Below, piece by piece: positions 17,601 through 24,531 of a stretch of DNA of 64,000 bases (position 1 is the first letter of the stretch; every line of letters begins with the position of its first letter). Under the pieces are notes generated by a model. That model was given only the letters and a program-made list of their open reading frames with translations. It searched no databases and was not told where the DNA came from. The translations under genes and the position numbers were made by a program. The stretch spans positions 1 through 64,000 of the forward strand of contig NZ_FOQI01000020.1 in the NCBI RefSeq assembly GCF_900113705.1, given 5' to 3'. Source of the stretch: Collimonas sp. OK307. Its GTDB lineage: Bacteria; Pseudomonadota; Gammaproteobacteria; Burkholderiales; Burkholderiaceae_D.

Positions 17601-18997
17601 GCGGGCTGTGTCAGCTGCTCGCAGATTTGGCGCAGAATGTTACTTCGCGTCTCACGAGGCAGTTGGCTCGGATCACCACCCTCGCAGATGACTTCAGGCG
17701 CCAATCGACAAACGCGAGCAAGGATTCGTTCATCAAGGACGGCCAGCCAGGGAAGCACAGGCCTCATCGTCGGAACGATCACGTCGATGCCATATTGCGA
17801 CCGGAAGAACAGATTTTCAATGCGTGCACGCGAGCCTTCGTCGACAATCAGCGCATGCAGCCATTCGGCCGTGAGATATTCGCGTACCGATCGATGATGA
17901 AAGCGGACCGTACCATAGATACCTTCGTCAAAAATAGGCCGACTGAGCAAGGTCGCGCAATCTATGTCGTTCCAATCGGTGAGGACCTCCCGGATCGCGA
18001 TGCCTTTCGCATTGTTGGCACCATCGGGTACCCGAATGGCTGATTCCTGAGTGAGCGTGGCCGCCGCAGCGATCAAGCGCGCACCGAGACGCAATCTATC
18101 GACGGTGATCGGGCGTGCCTCCGAGCGATCTTGGTCACGCTCCTCCAAGCGACGGGAGATGCTGCTCTGCAAGAGTTCGAGACGAGATCCGATCCTTTGA
18201 TGGTCGTTCCAGAACTCGATCAATTCGGCTAAGTCCTGCGGGCGGGTAGTCAGCGACCAAGCATCCTTACGATCAACCGCGTCGCGGAAGAGCTTAATAT
18301 CCTGAACCATCTTACCGCGCAAGAAGGCGTCAATCTGATCACCATGAAGATTATCGAGTGCGACGATCAGGAATGGGGCGGTCGGGTTCGTAGGAGATTC
18401 CGCTTTCTTGGTAGCGATATTCTGCGTTTCGTCCGCTGATACTTCCTCGTCGGGCGTCTTCTCCGAAGGGCGATAGGGGAGAGTTGTCCGGCATAGTAGT
18501 AGGTCGGTCTTCGCTCGCCAAGCGGTCGTTCTGCCGGTGATAACGATGTGTGCCTGCTGGAGTACCGGCGCCAGCAACCGCCCTAACATCCTAATCGCAC
18601 GCTCGAAATCCTTGGGATCTCGCAGTCGGGCCTCGTCGACTGAGTCGAGAAGCAACCACCCTTCCTCGCCGGACTCTGCCCAGGCACTGAACTCCTCGAA
18701 GTTTCCCTCCTCGAAAGCGTCCTCGAAACTCTGACTAACATGCTCGATACGCACGAAGAAGGCCGGCTTGCCATTCTGTCGAAGCTTGAGGGCAATATTG
18801 CGGATTTCCGTCGTCTTTCCTGAACCGGCTTCGGATAGCAAGATGACGCGATGCTCGCTCAGAAGATCTGGCCAGCTAATGGCGTTGCGCTGTCCTAACA
18901 GTTGAGTCAGATCGGAATCGTCATTCGCGCCGGCATCAATTGTGAGTTCATGGAAAGTTCGGTCGAGGGTTATAAATTCGTCAAAAGGATTGATCAT
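14657..18997 (-). CDS. Large NACHT-like STAND NTPase with C-terminal PD-(D/E)XK-like domain
   Basis: 1446 residues if started at ATG 18997 (MINPFDEFITL), preferred over the in-frame GTG at 19129, which lacks a ribosome-binding site. Residues 50-260 form the NTPase: Walker A GSGKTT (58-63), Walker B WLLLDSVDE (114-122), and a sensor-like HIVITGRTTAWR. About 300-1250 is a long helical repeat array typical of sensor parts of STAND proteins. Near the C-terminus PDLRF (Asp1324) and TELKLAD (Glu1339, Lys1341) have PD-(D/E)XK spacing, followed by a conserved-looking FERLEIQLCGDYLRD helix. This suggests a nuclease effector at the C-terminus, opposite to the usual N-terminal effector of Avs/bNACHT proteins. 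It ends in a basic tail. It is a defence ATPase by analogy; trigger unknown. Confidence 0.75.
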   Translation of the reverse strand: MINPFDEFITLDRTFHELTIDAGANDDSDLTQLLGQRNAISWPDLLSEHRVILLSEAGSGKTTEIRNIALKLRQNGKPAFFVRIEHVSQSFEDAFEEGNFEEFSAWAESGEEGWLLLDSVDEARLRDPKDFERAIRMLGRLLAPVLQQAHIVITGRTTAWRAKTDLLLCRTTLPYRPSEKTPDEEVSADETQNIATKKAESPTNPTAPFLIVALDNLHGDQIDAFLRGKMVQDIKLFRDAVDRKDAWSLTTRPQDLAELIEFWNDHQRIGSRLELLQSSISRRLEERDQDRSEARPITVDRLRLGARLIAAAATLTQESAIRVPDGANNAKGIAIREVLTDWNDIDCATLLSRPIFDEGIYGTVRFHHRSVREYLTAEWLHALIVDEGSRARIENLFFRSQYGIDVIVPTMRPVLPWLAVLDERILARVCRLAPEVICEGGDPSQLPRETRSNILRQICEQLTQPAHGRSLTDYAAVQRFANVDLTDDVKALLAQYGDDDDIAWYLLRMVWQGQIVGAAAEAKRFALTSRSKYARIAAFRALMEVGSTADQAEVRRAFLAEDGELKRDWLAELISSLPQDDESVTWLLDALKRVPAKNQFEVDSLMGATSQLVSDWPLPLLPRLVTGFHALLETLPVIERGYYEVSQRYSWLAQAAAQSVLRLIDAQDPRILEPAALSILRKLPIAEKNGEYELRDISGDLSKRVAEWPALNHALFWHDVAETRTGRHLQKGERVTDYWQIGIFGHFWTFSVDRFDTICEDILTRPLLDDKLVALSLAFAIYRENSRPTAWRTRLKRLTKDEPELKSKLETLLRPPAQGRQSWRQQETRWKRRVTQEATRQDTNKRNWKEYLDANVRALRDPGKPDTVTHAQYYLHGRMRESKDGSGNWSDGDWRSLISEFGEPIARAFRDGAVRFWRGYQPQLLSEGAQANSTPFSVIFGLTGLSIEAREEPDWPKGLSQADVERATRFALRELNGFPSWLPGLHVADPQTVIDIILREIDHELETENPESGSRNVLYAVSWSGDWIWDQLAPYIVTRLRKSPRSVDNLRYMINIVQGSSLDDSTIAILAAQKAKATKSLTTAPMWFAMWTGVDPVVAIPALAARLAEIKADGNETLFAMRFITALVGGRRESRSVRQAYRTVEHMKALYLLMHDYVREGDDIDRAGRGVYSPELRDDAQDARNALISFIRETPGKEAFLALLDISREHPTETTRPWMAFHAKEKATLDADAPAWSPHQVRDFHDRLDRTPTNHRDLWYLAVDRILDLKQDLEEGDASIASILQPVAKETEIRKYIGNWCRERSGGRYVIPQEEELADAKRPDLRFHGVGFDGPVPTELKLADKWTGPHLFERLEIQLCGDYLRDKRSSRGIFLLVYHGTKTSWDLPNGKRAESFDALIDALQNHWAILSPQFSGVEDIKVIGIDLTKRGVDAKAASRKNGRKKQ

Positions 18998-19144
18998 AGC
19001 AATTCCGTCAAACCTGCTTTTCGAGAAATCCAGCTGCCAGTGCATATTCCGGTAAAGTTGACCGCGGTCGATGGCATGGCGATTGCGTTGTATTGTCGCA
19101 AAATGGGGCAAAGTCTCGTTATCCGGCACTTCCCTCGCTCGGTT

Positions 19145-19876
19145 TTACTGCGACAGATCAGGCGTCAATTCGAGACTCTTTGTTCCGATGCCTGGTGAGG
19201 GAGTAGATTGAAAGGACTCGCGATGCCGAATCAGGAATTCCAATGCTGACGAATATTTCATTCCGTCTATTAGAGAAGTGACGGCAGCAATAATCAGTGA
19301 CACCCCAATGACAACAGCGGCTATCCCAAGTCCATAATTCTTGCTGTTTATGGTCATAGGAACTCCATGCAACAATATGAGGCTGCCGCACATTCCAAAA
19401 AAACAATAAGAAAGAAAAGCCAGTGTTGATGCTTTAAAGGGACGTAGGGTCCAGAAAAGAAGTTTTATGCGAAATCTTTTAGGCTCTTTCTTGAAGCGAA
19501 TTTTCCCAGGAGCGCCATTCTTATTTTCCATCACCAGATGTAATCTGGCGCCCAAATATTGGATGATTGCCTCGCTCGGTTTCGCCGTGTTGACAAGCTT
19601 TGCAATTTCAAAATGATTGAGGCGTTTTCGGTAATAATATTCAAATGTCTGTTCGAGTTGATAATTTAAAAACGCAATACTCTGTTCTGGCTTTTTTTCC
19701 AGATAGCTACTCATTGCTGTAAGCAGGGCAGATTGCCTGTCCTTTTTGACTAAGTGGGAGCTGCTTCTCACCTCAGCCCAAATTTTAACCAATCCGAACA
19801 TGGCTATCAGCAGCGCGAAACTGATTAGAAAAGGATTGCTTGAGCTTAACGCTCCCATCAAATTTAAATTACCCAT
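19145..19876 (-). CDS. Membrane protein of unknown function next to the NACHT gene
   Basis: 243 residues with three predicted membrane segments (about 15-33, 150-171, 181-203) and a 110-residue basic cytoplasmic middle part rich in aromatic and charged residues (QTFEYYYRKRLNHFEIAKL). No family recognised. It is on the same strand as the NACHT-like gene and 147 bp upstream of its preferred start, so co-transcription is possible. A membrane partner could anchor or act as a second effector. This is inference from position only. A separate function is equally possible. Confidence 0.5.
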   Translation of the reverse strand: MGNLNLMGALSSSNPFLISFALLIAMFGLVKIWAEVRSSSHLVKKDRQSALLTAMSSYLEKKPEQSIAFLNYQLEQTFEYYYRKRLNHFEIAKLVNTAKPSEAIIQYLGARLHLVMENKNGAPGKIRFKKEPKRFRIKLLFWTLRPFKASTLAFLSYCFFGMCGSLILLHGVPMTINSKNYGLGIAAVVIGVSLIIAAVTSLIDGMKYSSALEFLIRHRESFQSTPSPGIGTKSLELTPDLSQ

Positions 19877-20090
19877 TCTTCAAATCCTTGCTTCTAACTT
19901 AATGGACCGCGATCCATTGATATCTGAACTGTTGCATTGGTCGGCCGATATGCTGCCATAAAATTTCCAAAGGGAAATTATTGTAAATAATATCATTTTG
20001 GCGATCGATATCACTGCCAAAGCGCCGCGTCTAGTTCACCTATTTGGATTTCTAATGCCGGTTCTAGAGGGCGAATGGAATCTCGTCCGA

Positions 20091-20855
20091 TTATTTTGAG
20101 ATCCCAACCACGCTCAGCACAGTCCCATCTTGAGCTTTTGTTGACTGGGTACGCACCTGGTAGCGAGATGCGTCGCGGTTGGAAAACCAGAGTGAACCGC
20201 TCTCGAGCTTGACCCGCGTTCTAGCATGCACTTCGCCGTATAAGAGCGCGAACCCTTCTGTATCCTCATGAAGGTCTTTTCGAAGGAATATGTCATCCTG
20301 CGCGAAGCTACTTTTGAAGAACCACGCAATTCCACGCTGTCGGTGACATACTATCCAAGCTGGAATCGTGGCGTTACGCACCATTTTGATTGCCGTCGCA
20401 GTGAGACTGGCGCTAAAAACAGCCGCAATTTTTTCTGCGGCATCTATAGTGATCAATTTGCCTGCCGCGTACGGATTAAATATATAGTCAGGTAGTATCA
20501 GCTGACTTGCAAAATTGTTTGCAAGCGTCTCGCCGTCGCGAGCGGCGCCATCACGTGGGCTAATATCGTCTTTTGTGCACAGGAATCCACCGCGCCCGCG
20601 ATCCAGTCTCCAGTGACCAATTTCATGCGCGATCGAAAATCGCTGTCGCGTCGGAATGCTCTGCGTATCAACTGTAATGATCGCCTTGTCTCCGGACGCA
20701 ACTAGACGAGCCTCACAGCCATCCAGCCGCCGCCTCTTTATCGATGCACCTAGAGAATATGCAATCGCATCGAGGTCAATATCATGAGGATCTGTAATAC
20801 CGAGTCCCCACAGAATGCGCTCTGCCGGACTAAGTGCAGTGAGGTCAACTCTCAT
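20091..20855 (-). CDS. ImmA/IrrE-family zinc metallopeptidase (CapP-like position)
   Basis: 254 residues. The gluzincin-type motif HEIGH is at 77-81 (FSIAHEIGHWRLD), with the family third ligand in E110-x2-AN-x-FA (ETLANNFASQLILP). The N-terminus is a helical segment, and residues 130-250 form a sensor-like C-terminal domain. ImmA/IrrE enzymes cleave a specific repressor or partner after a DNA-damage signal; CapP of CBASS (COG2856) does this to CapH. The gene is the last of three overlapping genes, overlapping the previous one by 11 bp, and the unit is divergent from a CBASS operon. Its substrate is probably one of its two operon partners. Confidence 0.88.
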   Translation of the reverse strand: MRVDLTALSPAERILWGLGITDPHDIDLDAIAYSLGASIKRRRLDGCEARLVASGDKAIITVDTQSIPTRQRFSIAHEIGHWRLDRGRGGFLCTKDDISPRDGAARDGETLANNFASQLILPDYIFNPYAAGKLITIDAAEKIAAVFSASLTATAIKMVRNATIPAWIVCHRQRGIAWFFKSSFAQDDIFLRKDLHEDTEGFALLYGEVHARTRVKLESGSLWFSNRDASRYQVRTQSTKAQDGTVLSVVGISK

Positions 20856-21270
20856 CGTCGTTCCTGGGAATTTCTCCTATCTCTACTAAATCGTCCCAGA
20901 GACTTATCCAGTCGGTTTCCGATTGACTTTTTCCCTGTCGGAATGCAATGGCAAGCGCTGGTTTTGCAACAAAGAGATCACTAAGGAGGCGCTTTATGGT
21001 ATCTATGCTCGGTCGGGCACGTCCGTCGGTTCCGACAAGTGTTTGGGTTTGAATTTCGGCCCTAGCGCGTACAAGCTTCTTTCTTCTCTCTTGCATAACT
21101 AGATCCATTGCCGAATTTCGCATTGAATTTGTGATCTCTGAAATATCTAATCCATCTTCAGCAAATTCCCTTGCAAGTTCCGTCTCTGACGTTACGTGCA
21201 GATCCTCAGTCAAGGCCTGTTCGACGGCTTTGACCTTCGCACGTGGGTCGTTCTTTGGCAGATGGCTCAT
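20845..21270 (-). CDS. 141-aa protein between sigma-like and metallopeptidase genes
   Basis: Not recognised. Mostly helical and highly charged: residues 1-40 acidic-basic mix with ELAREFAEDGLDISEI, residues 45-75 a probable long helix (MRNSAMDLVMQERRKKLVRARAE), then a loop and a helix with an acidic end (DDLVEIGEIPRNDDES). No HTH or membrane segment is obvious. It overlaps the sigma-like gene by 4 bp upstream and the metallopeptidase gene by 11 bp downstream, so the three are made together. An adapter, an anti-sigma-like inhibitor, or the protease substrate are all possible. Confidence 0.6.
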   Translation of the reverse strand: MSHLPKNDPRAKVKAVEQALTEDLHVTSETELAREFAEDGLDISEITNSMRNSAMDLVMQERRKKLVRARAEIQTQTLVGTDGRARPSIDTIKRLLSDLFVAKPALAIAFRQGKSQSETDWISLWDDLVEIGEIPRNDDES

Positions 21271-21872
21271 ACTGTCCTCCGTCCAGGAAACTGACGATCT
21301 ACGTAGCGGCGAAGCTTCTTGCGCGCTGACTCATATTGCGTGATGGATAAGCCATAGTCTGACTCAAGCTCCCGCGGCGGAATGTTGTCTTCGATCGCCA
21401 TGATGACGAGCATTACGTTTTGATCATCTTTGAAGTGGTCTTCAATAGTCTGTAGGTCTTCAGTTACACGCCGTTGAACGGCTGCGTTTTCGAGTACGCG
21501 GTCAACAGCTAATTCGCTCGAGCCATAGCCAGCCAGACGATCACTTTCCTGATAGAAATCGTCCTGGACTGGTTGGTCGTTGGCACGCAACTCATTACTT
21601 TGCGCCTCCATTTTGCGGTCTGCATCGGCGATGCTACGCATGACCATCCAAATATATGCGCCAAACGGTTCGCCTGGCGGCCAGTTGCGTCGTCCGTCGA
21701 GCGTACGATGAACCGCTTCATTGAAAAGTTCCTTTGGATTAACATACGTCGTGCCTCCGATGAGAGAGTACTGGGCTAAGCGGTAAAGACGAGCAAGTTC
21801 TACGTTGGTCATAGCTGCCAACGCTTGCTCCAAGCGTGATGGAACGTCCATCAAATCGTCATCTGCTGCCAT
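21267..21872 (-). CDS. Sigma-70-like regulatory protein
   Basis: 201 residues from ATG 21872, chosen because a G-run (GGGGGG) sits about 5 bp upstream; the in-frame ATG at 21884 is less favoured, and a longer frame to 22199 is run-through. Residues 20-110 resemble sigma region 2 (LARLYRLAQYSL...NEAVHRTLDGRRNWPPGEPFGAYIWMVMRSIADADRK in part). Residues 150-195 resemble region 4 with its HTH (MAIEDNIPPRELESDYGLSITQYESARKKLRRYV). It would bind DNA or RNA polymerase and is first of three overlapping genes ending in an ImmA/IrrE protease, divergent from the CBASS operon. Regulation of its own operon and CBASS is inferred. Confidence 0.65.
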   Translation of the reverse strand: MAADDDLMDVPSRLEQALAAMTNVELARLYRLAQYSLIGGTTYVNPKELFNEAVHRTLDGRRNWPPGEPFGAYIWMVMRSIADADRKMEAQSNELRANDQPVQDDFYQESDRLAGYGSSELAVDRVLENAAVQRRVTEDLQTIEDHFKDDQNVMLVIMAIEDNIPPRELESDYGLSITQYESARKKLRRYVDRQFPGRRTV

Positions 21873-21967
21873 CGATCCCCCCATCCTCAATCTACATATG
21901 CTCCAAGATCTCAAAAACCGGACACGATGGCGTTTGTCCGGCTTTCCCGTTCCCAGAGTATATACAA

Positions 21968-21985
21968 CTGAGCAACATCGCTCAG
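21968..21985. promoter_or_regulatory. Inverted repeat in the divergent CBASS/sigma-like promoter region
   Basis: CTGAGC and GCTCAG, 6 bases apart, lie 17 bp before the DUF2188 start and 96 bp before the sigma-like start. A TATA-rich word (AGTATATACAAC) directly precedes it. It is a candidate operator between the two divergent units; six-base arms are short, so chance is not excluded. Confidence 0.35.
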
Positions 21986-22001
21986 TCATCAGGAGTGTCC
22001 T

Positions 22002-22229
22002 ATGAGCAGCAAACGCAATCAACACGTTGTTCCTCACGACGGCGGATGGGCAGTGAAGGGGGCGGGCGCTGAACGCGCTACGGCAGTCTACTCGACGAAG
22101 CTGCCGGCCGTGAATCGGGCGCGTGTCATTGCAAACAATCAAGGCAGCGAACTGCTTATCCATGGAAAAAATGGGCAAATTCAGACGAAAGATAGCCACG
22201 GCAAAGATCCATTCCCGCCAAAGGGATAA
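22002..22229 (+). CDS. DUF2188-family small protein
   Basis: 75 residues matching the DUF2188 pattern: NQHVVPHDGGWAVKGAGAER, then a helix-like middle, then GSELLIHGKNGQIQTKDSHG and DPFPPKG. The family is widespread and of unknown function, about one domain long as here. A clear ribosome-binding site (AGGAG 21991-21995) sits 6 bp before the start. It lies between the sigma-like/ImmA unit and capV, in the same direction as CBASS, with 116 bp before capV, so it could be the leader gene of the CBASS transcript or simply a neighbour. Confidence 0.8.
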   Translation: MSSKRNQHVVPHDGGWAVKGAGAERATAVYSTKLPAVNRARVIANNQGSELLIHGKNGQIQTKDSHGKDPFPPKG

Positions 22230-22345
22230 GTCCGCATGGTGTTTTCGAATCCTAATGAAGGAACCGATTTTTTCTTGCCTCAGTACATTGAATTTAGGTA
22301 AATCGGCTACATTTGTATAATGTTAACAAATTTGAATGCGCGCAG

Positions 22346-23371
22346 ATGAGCAAAGAACAAGAACGCTTCCAAGTACTTGCCCTGTCTGGCGGAGGGTACC
22401 GCGGCCTGTACACGGCCAAAATTCTGGCGGATATTGAGGCCGAAATTAATGGCCCGATCGCACGCCACTTTGACCTCATCGCGGGAACTTCAATCGGCGG
22501 TATTTTGGCGCTGGCACTGGCCTTGGAAATTCCCGCGCAGAAAATGGTGGAGCTTTTCGAGAGGCATGGAACTGAGATATTTAAACGCCGGTGGTCGCTG
22601 AAGGGCATCGTTCGCGCCCCATACTCTGGTGATGGCCTCAAACGACTGCTATTCGGCGACGATCTATTTGGTGACCGAGTCTTAGGCTCATGCCTGCACC
22701 CGGTTATCATCCCCAGTATCAGCTACACAAGCGGCATGCCTGTGCTGTTTAAGACTCCGCATCACCATACGTTTAAGCGCGATCATAAACACAAGATCGT
22801 GGACATCGCGATGGCCACGAGTGCAGCGCCTTCGTACTTCCCGCGATATACGTTCGATAACAACCAATATGTTGATGGCGGACTGTATGCCAATGCGCCT
22901 GGTTTGCTCGCTGTTCATGAAGCGAACTGCTTTTTCGATATGGCAATCGAAAAAATCCACTTAATGTCGATCGGCACAATGTCTTCGCGCTTCACAGTTG
23001 ACCCCCGACGCAACCGCGAGGGCGGAACCTACGACTGGGGCGGTTTGAACCCTTCTAACATGCCGAAGAAGCTATTTGGGCTTTCGATATCCGTGCAGGA
23101 GTCACTATCGGATTTCATGCTTCGGCATCGGTTGACGGAGCGCCGCTATTTCCATGTCGATGACAGTCTTACAGACGAAAAGGCTAAGGCGGTCGCGCTG
23201 GACAAGGCCGACGCGCCGGCTCGGGAGGCGTTGCTTGGATCTGCCAGTCAACGTTCAAAGGCATGTCTAGGCGATACGCGCTTTCTCAATTTCCTGGAGC
23301 ATCGGCCGGTCGAGCCGCGCTTCTTTTACGGCGCAAACGCCAACATCATCGAGGAGTCAAAGGCATGTTGA
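22346..23371 (+). CDS. capV: CBASS effector: patatin-like phospholipase CapV
   Basis: 341 residues from ATG 22346; the in-frame start at 22313 would add an unrelated N-terminus. The oxyanion loop GGGYRG is at 15-20, the nucleophile elbow GTSIGG at 47-52 (Ser49), and the dyad Asp in VDGG at 177-179. CapV is switched on by the cyclic dinucleotide made by the neighbouring cyclase and degrades membrane phospholipids, killing the infected cell. The gene ends inside the start of the cyclase gene (7-bp overlap ATGTTGA). All catalytic residues are present. Confidence 0.95.
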   Translation: MSKEQERFQVLALSGGGYRGLYTAKILADIEAEINGPIARHFDLIAGTSIGGILALALALEIPAQKMVELFERHGTEIFKRRWSLKGIVRAPYSGDGLKRLLFGDDLFGDRVLGSCLHPVIIPSISYTSGMPVLFKTPHHHTFKRDHKHKIVDIAMATSAAPSYFPRYTFDNNQYVDGGLYANAPGLLAVHEANCFFDMAIEKIHLMSIGTMSSRFTVDPRRNREGGTYDWGGLNPSNMPKKLFGLSISVQESLSDFMLRHRLTERRYFHVDDSLTDEKAKAVALDKADAPAREALLGSASQRSKACLGDTRFLNFLEHRPVEPRFFYGANANIIEESKAC

Positions 23372-24531
23372 AGTTGCACAAACTATTCGCTGAGAAAATC
23401 AGCCACGCATTCGGTCATCAGCTGAAGCCAACAGATGAACAGCGGGCGCATCTCGTAAGCTGCAAGAACAAGATCCGCGATCATCTCCGAAAAGGAATCG
23501 AAGCGGCAACGGTGTCGCAATTGGGAATGGATCGGCGCGTGACACCGCGATTCAGGACGCAAGGGTCTTGGTCGTATGGTACCTGCGTTCAGCCAGCGCA
23601 ACATCCACCGCAGGAAATGGACTGGGATTTTGGAGTATACCTACCGGTGACGGTATGGGAAGACAACGGGCCACCGCATGTGATGGCGAAGCTGTATTTC
23701 CAGCTTGTTGAACAGCTACTACAAGGCCTGTGTGCACAAGAAAAGTGGGGCCTGATTTCCGGTAAAGATACCTGTATTCGGGTCAAGATCGCAACCTGGG
23801 CGCACATTGATCTGCCGCTTTATGCTGCGCCGGAGAGTCAGTTTGTTCAGATCGTTGAGAAAGCTCTGGCGTTGACAGCTCAAGGCATTACTATGGACAG
23901 CATCGACCTAAGTGAAAGCTTCGCGGGCGGCGAACTGCAGAGGCAGGCTTGGGAGGACATGGATAGCATCATGTTGGCGACTCGCAGCGGCGAGTGGAAG
24001 GAGTCAGACCCTGAGGCAGTTACACGCTGGCTCAAGGATCGCATCGCGGAGCACGACGACCAGTTGGCTCGAGTATGGCGGTATCTCAAGGCTTGGCGTG
24101 ATTTTCATTGGAAGGATGGTGGGCCTAGTTCAGTTTGCCTAATGATTGCAATCGCACAGAATTTTCAGCGTCAGCCCGGCCGAGACGATCTGGCGATTGA
24201 AAAGGCAGCGGAACACCTTGCAACAGCACTTCGTTTTGAGATTCGCGAGGCTGCAATCGATGGTCGCTCAGAAGATTTCAACCGGCTTGATCCGATTGCG
24301 CGTGAGGTTGCGGCCCAGAAGGCAATGGAGCTTCAGAACTCTATTTTCCAGGCCAGGACTTGGCATTTTGGCTTTAAATCAAATGCGATCAGCGCGCTAA
24401 GACAGGCATTCGGTCAACGCATCCCGGACGACCAGAATCTGATCGAACAAGATACTGGCGCGGATGCCATTCGAAATACTGATGCCAGCCAAGTCAAGCG
24501 CCCGGTCGTTGTGGCAACCCAAGCCGGTTGA
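23365..24531 (+). CDS. dncV: CBASS cyclase: DncV-like CD-NTase
   Basis: 388 residues from ATG 23365. The nucleotidyltransferase signature is intact: TQGSWSYGT (Gly67-Ser68), QEMDWDFG with Asp86 and Asp88, and the third carboxylate Asp149 in HIDLPLYA. Segments such as SDPEAV.RWLKD and LKAWRDFHWKDGGPSS parallel Vibrio cholerae DncV, placing it in clade A. The likely product is 3'3'-cGAMP, matching a CapV effector, but product identity is inferred. The C-terminal 20 residues are flexible and end in AG, the tail that Cap2 would conjugate. It shares one base with cap2 (TGATG). Confidence 0.93.
   Translation: MLKLHKLFAEKISHAFGHQLKPTDEQRAHLVSCKNKIRDHLRKGIEAATVSQLGMDRRVTPRFRTQGSWSYGTCVQPAQHPPQEMDWDFGVYLPVTVWEDNGPPHVMAKLYFQLVEQLLQGLCAQEKWGLISGKDTCIRVKIATWAHIDLPLYAAPESQFVQIVEKALALTAQGITMDSIDLSESFAGGELQRQAWEDMDSIMLATRSGEWKESDPEAVTRWLKDRIAEHDDQLARVWRYLKAWRDFHWKDGGPSSVCLMIAIAQNFQRQPGRDDLAIEKAAEHLATALRFEIREAAIDGRSEDFNRLDPIAREVAAQKAMELQNSIFQARTWHFGFKSNAISALRQAFGQRIPDDQNLIEQDTGADAIRNTDASQVKRPVVVATQAG

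Noticed and set aside
18998-19129. N-terminal extension of the NACHT-like protein from GTG 19129
   Set aside because: No ribosome-binding site and no similarity in the extra 44 residues; ATG 18997 fits the family start better.
21873-22199. N-terminal extension of the sigma-like protein to 22199
   Set aside because: It would run antisense through the DUF2188 gene; the G-rich ribosome-binding site favours ATG 21872.
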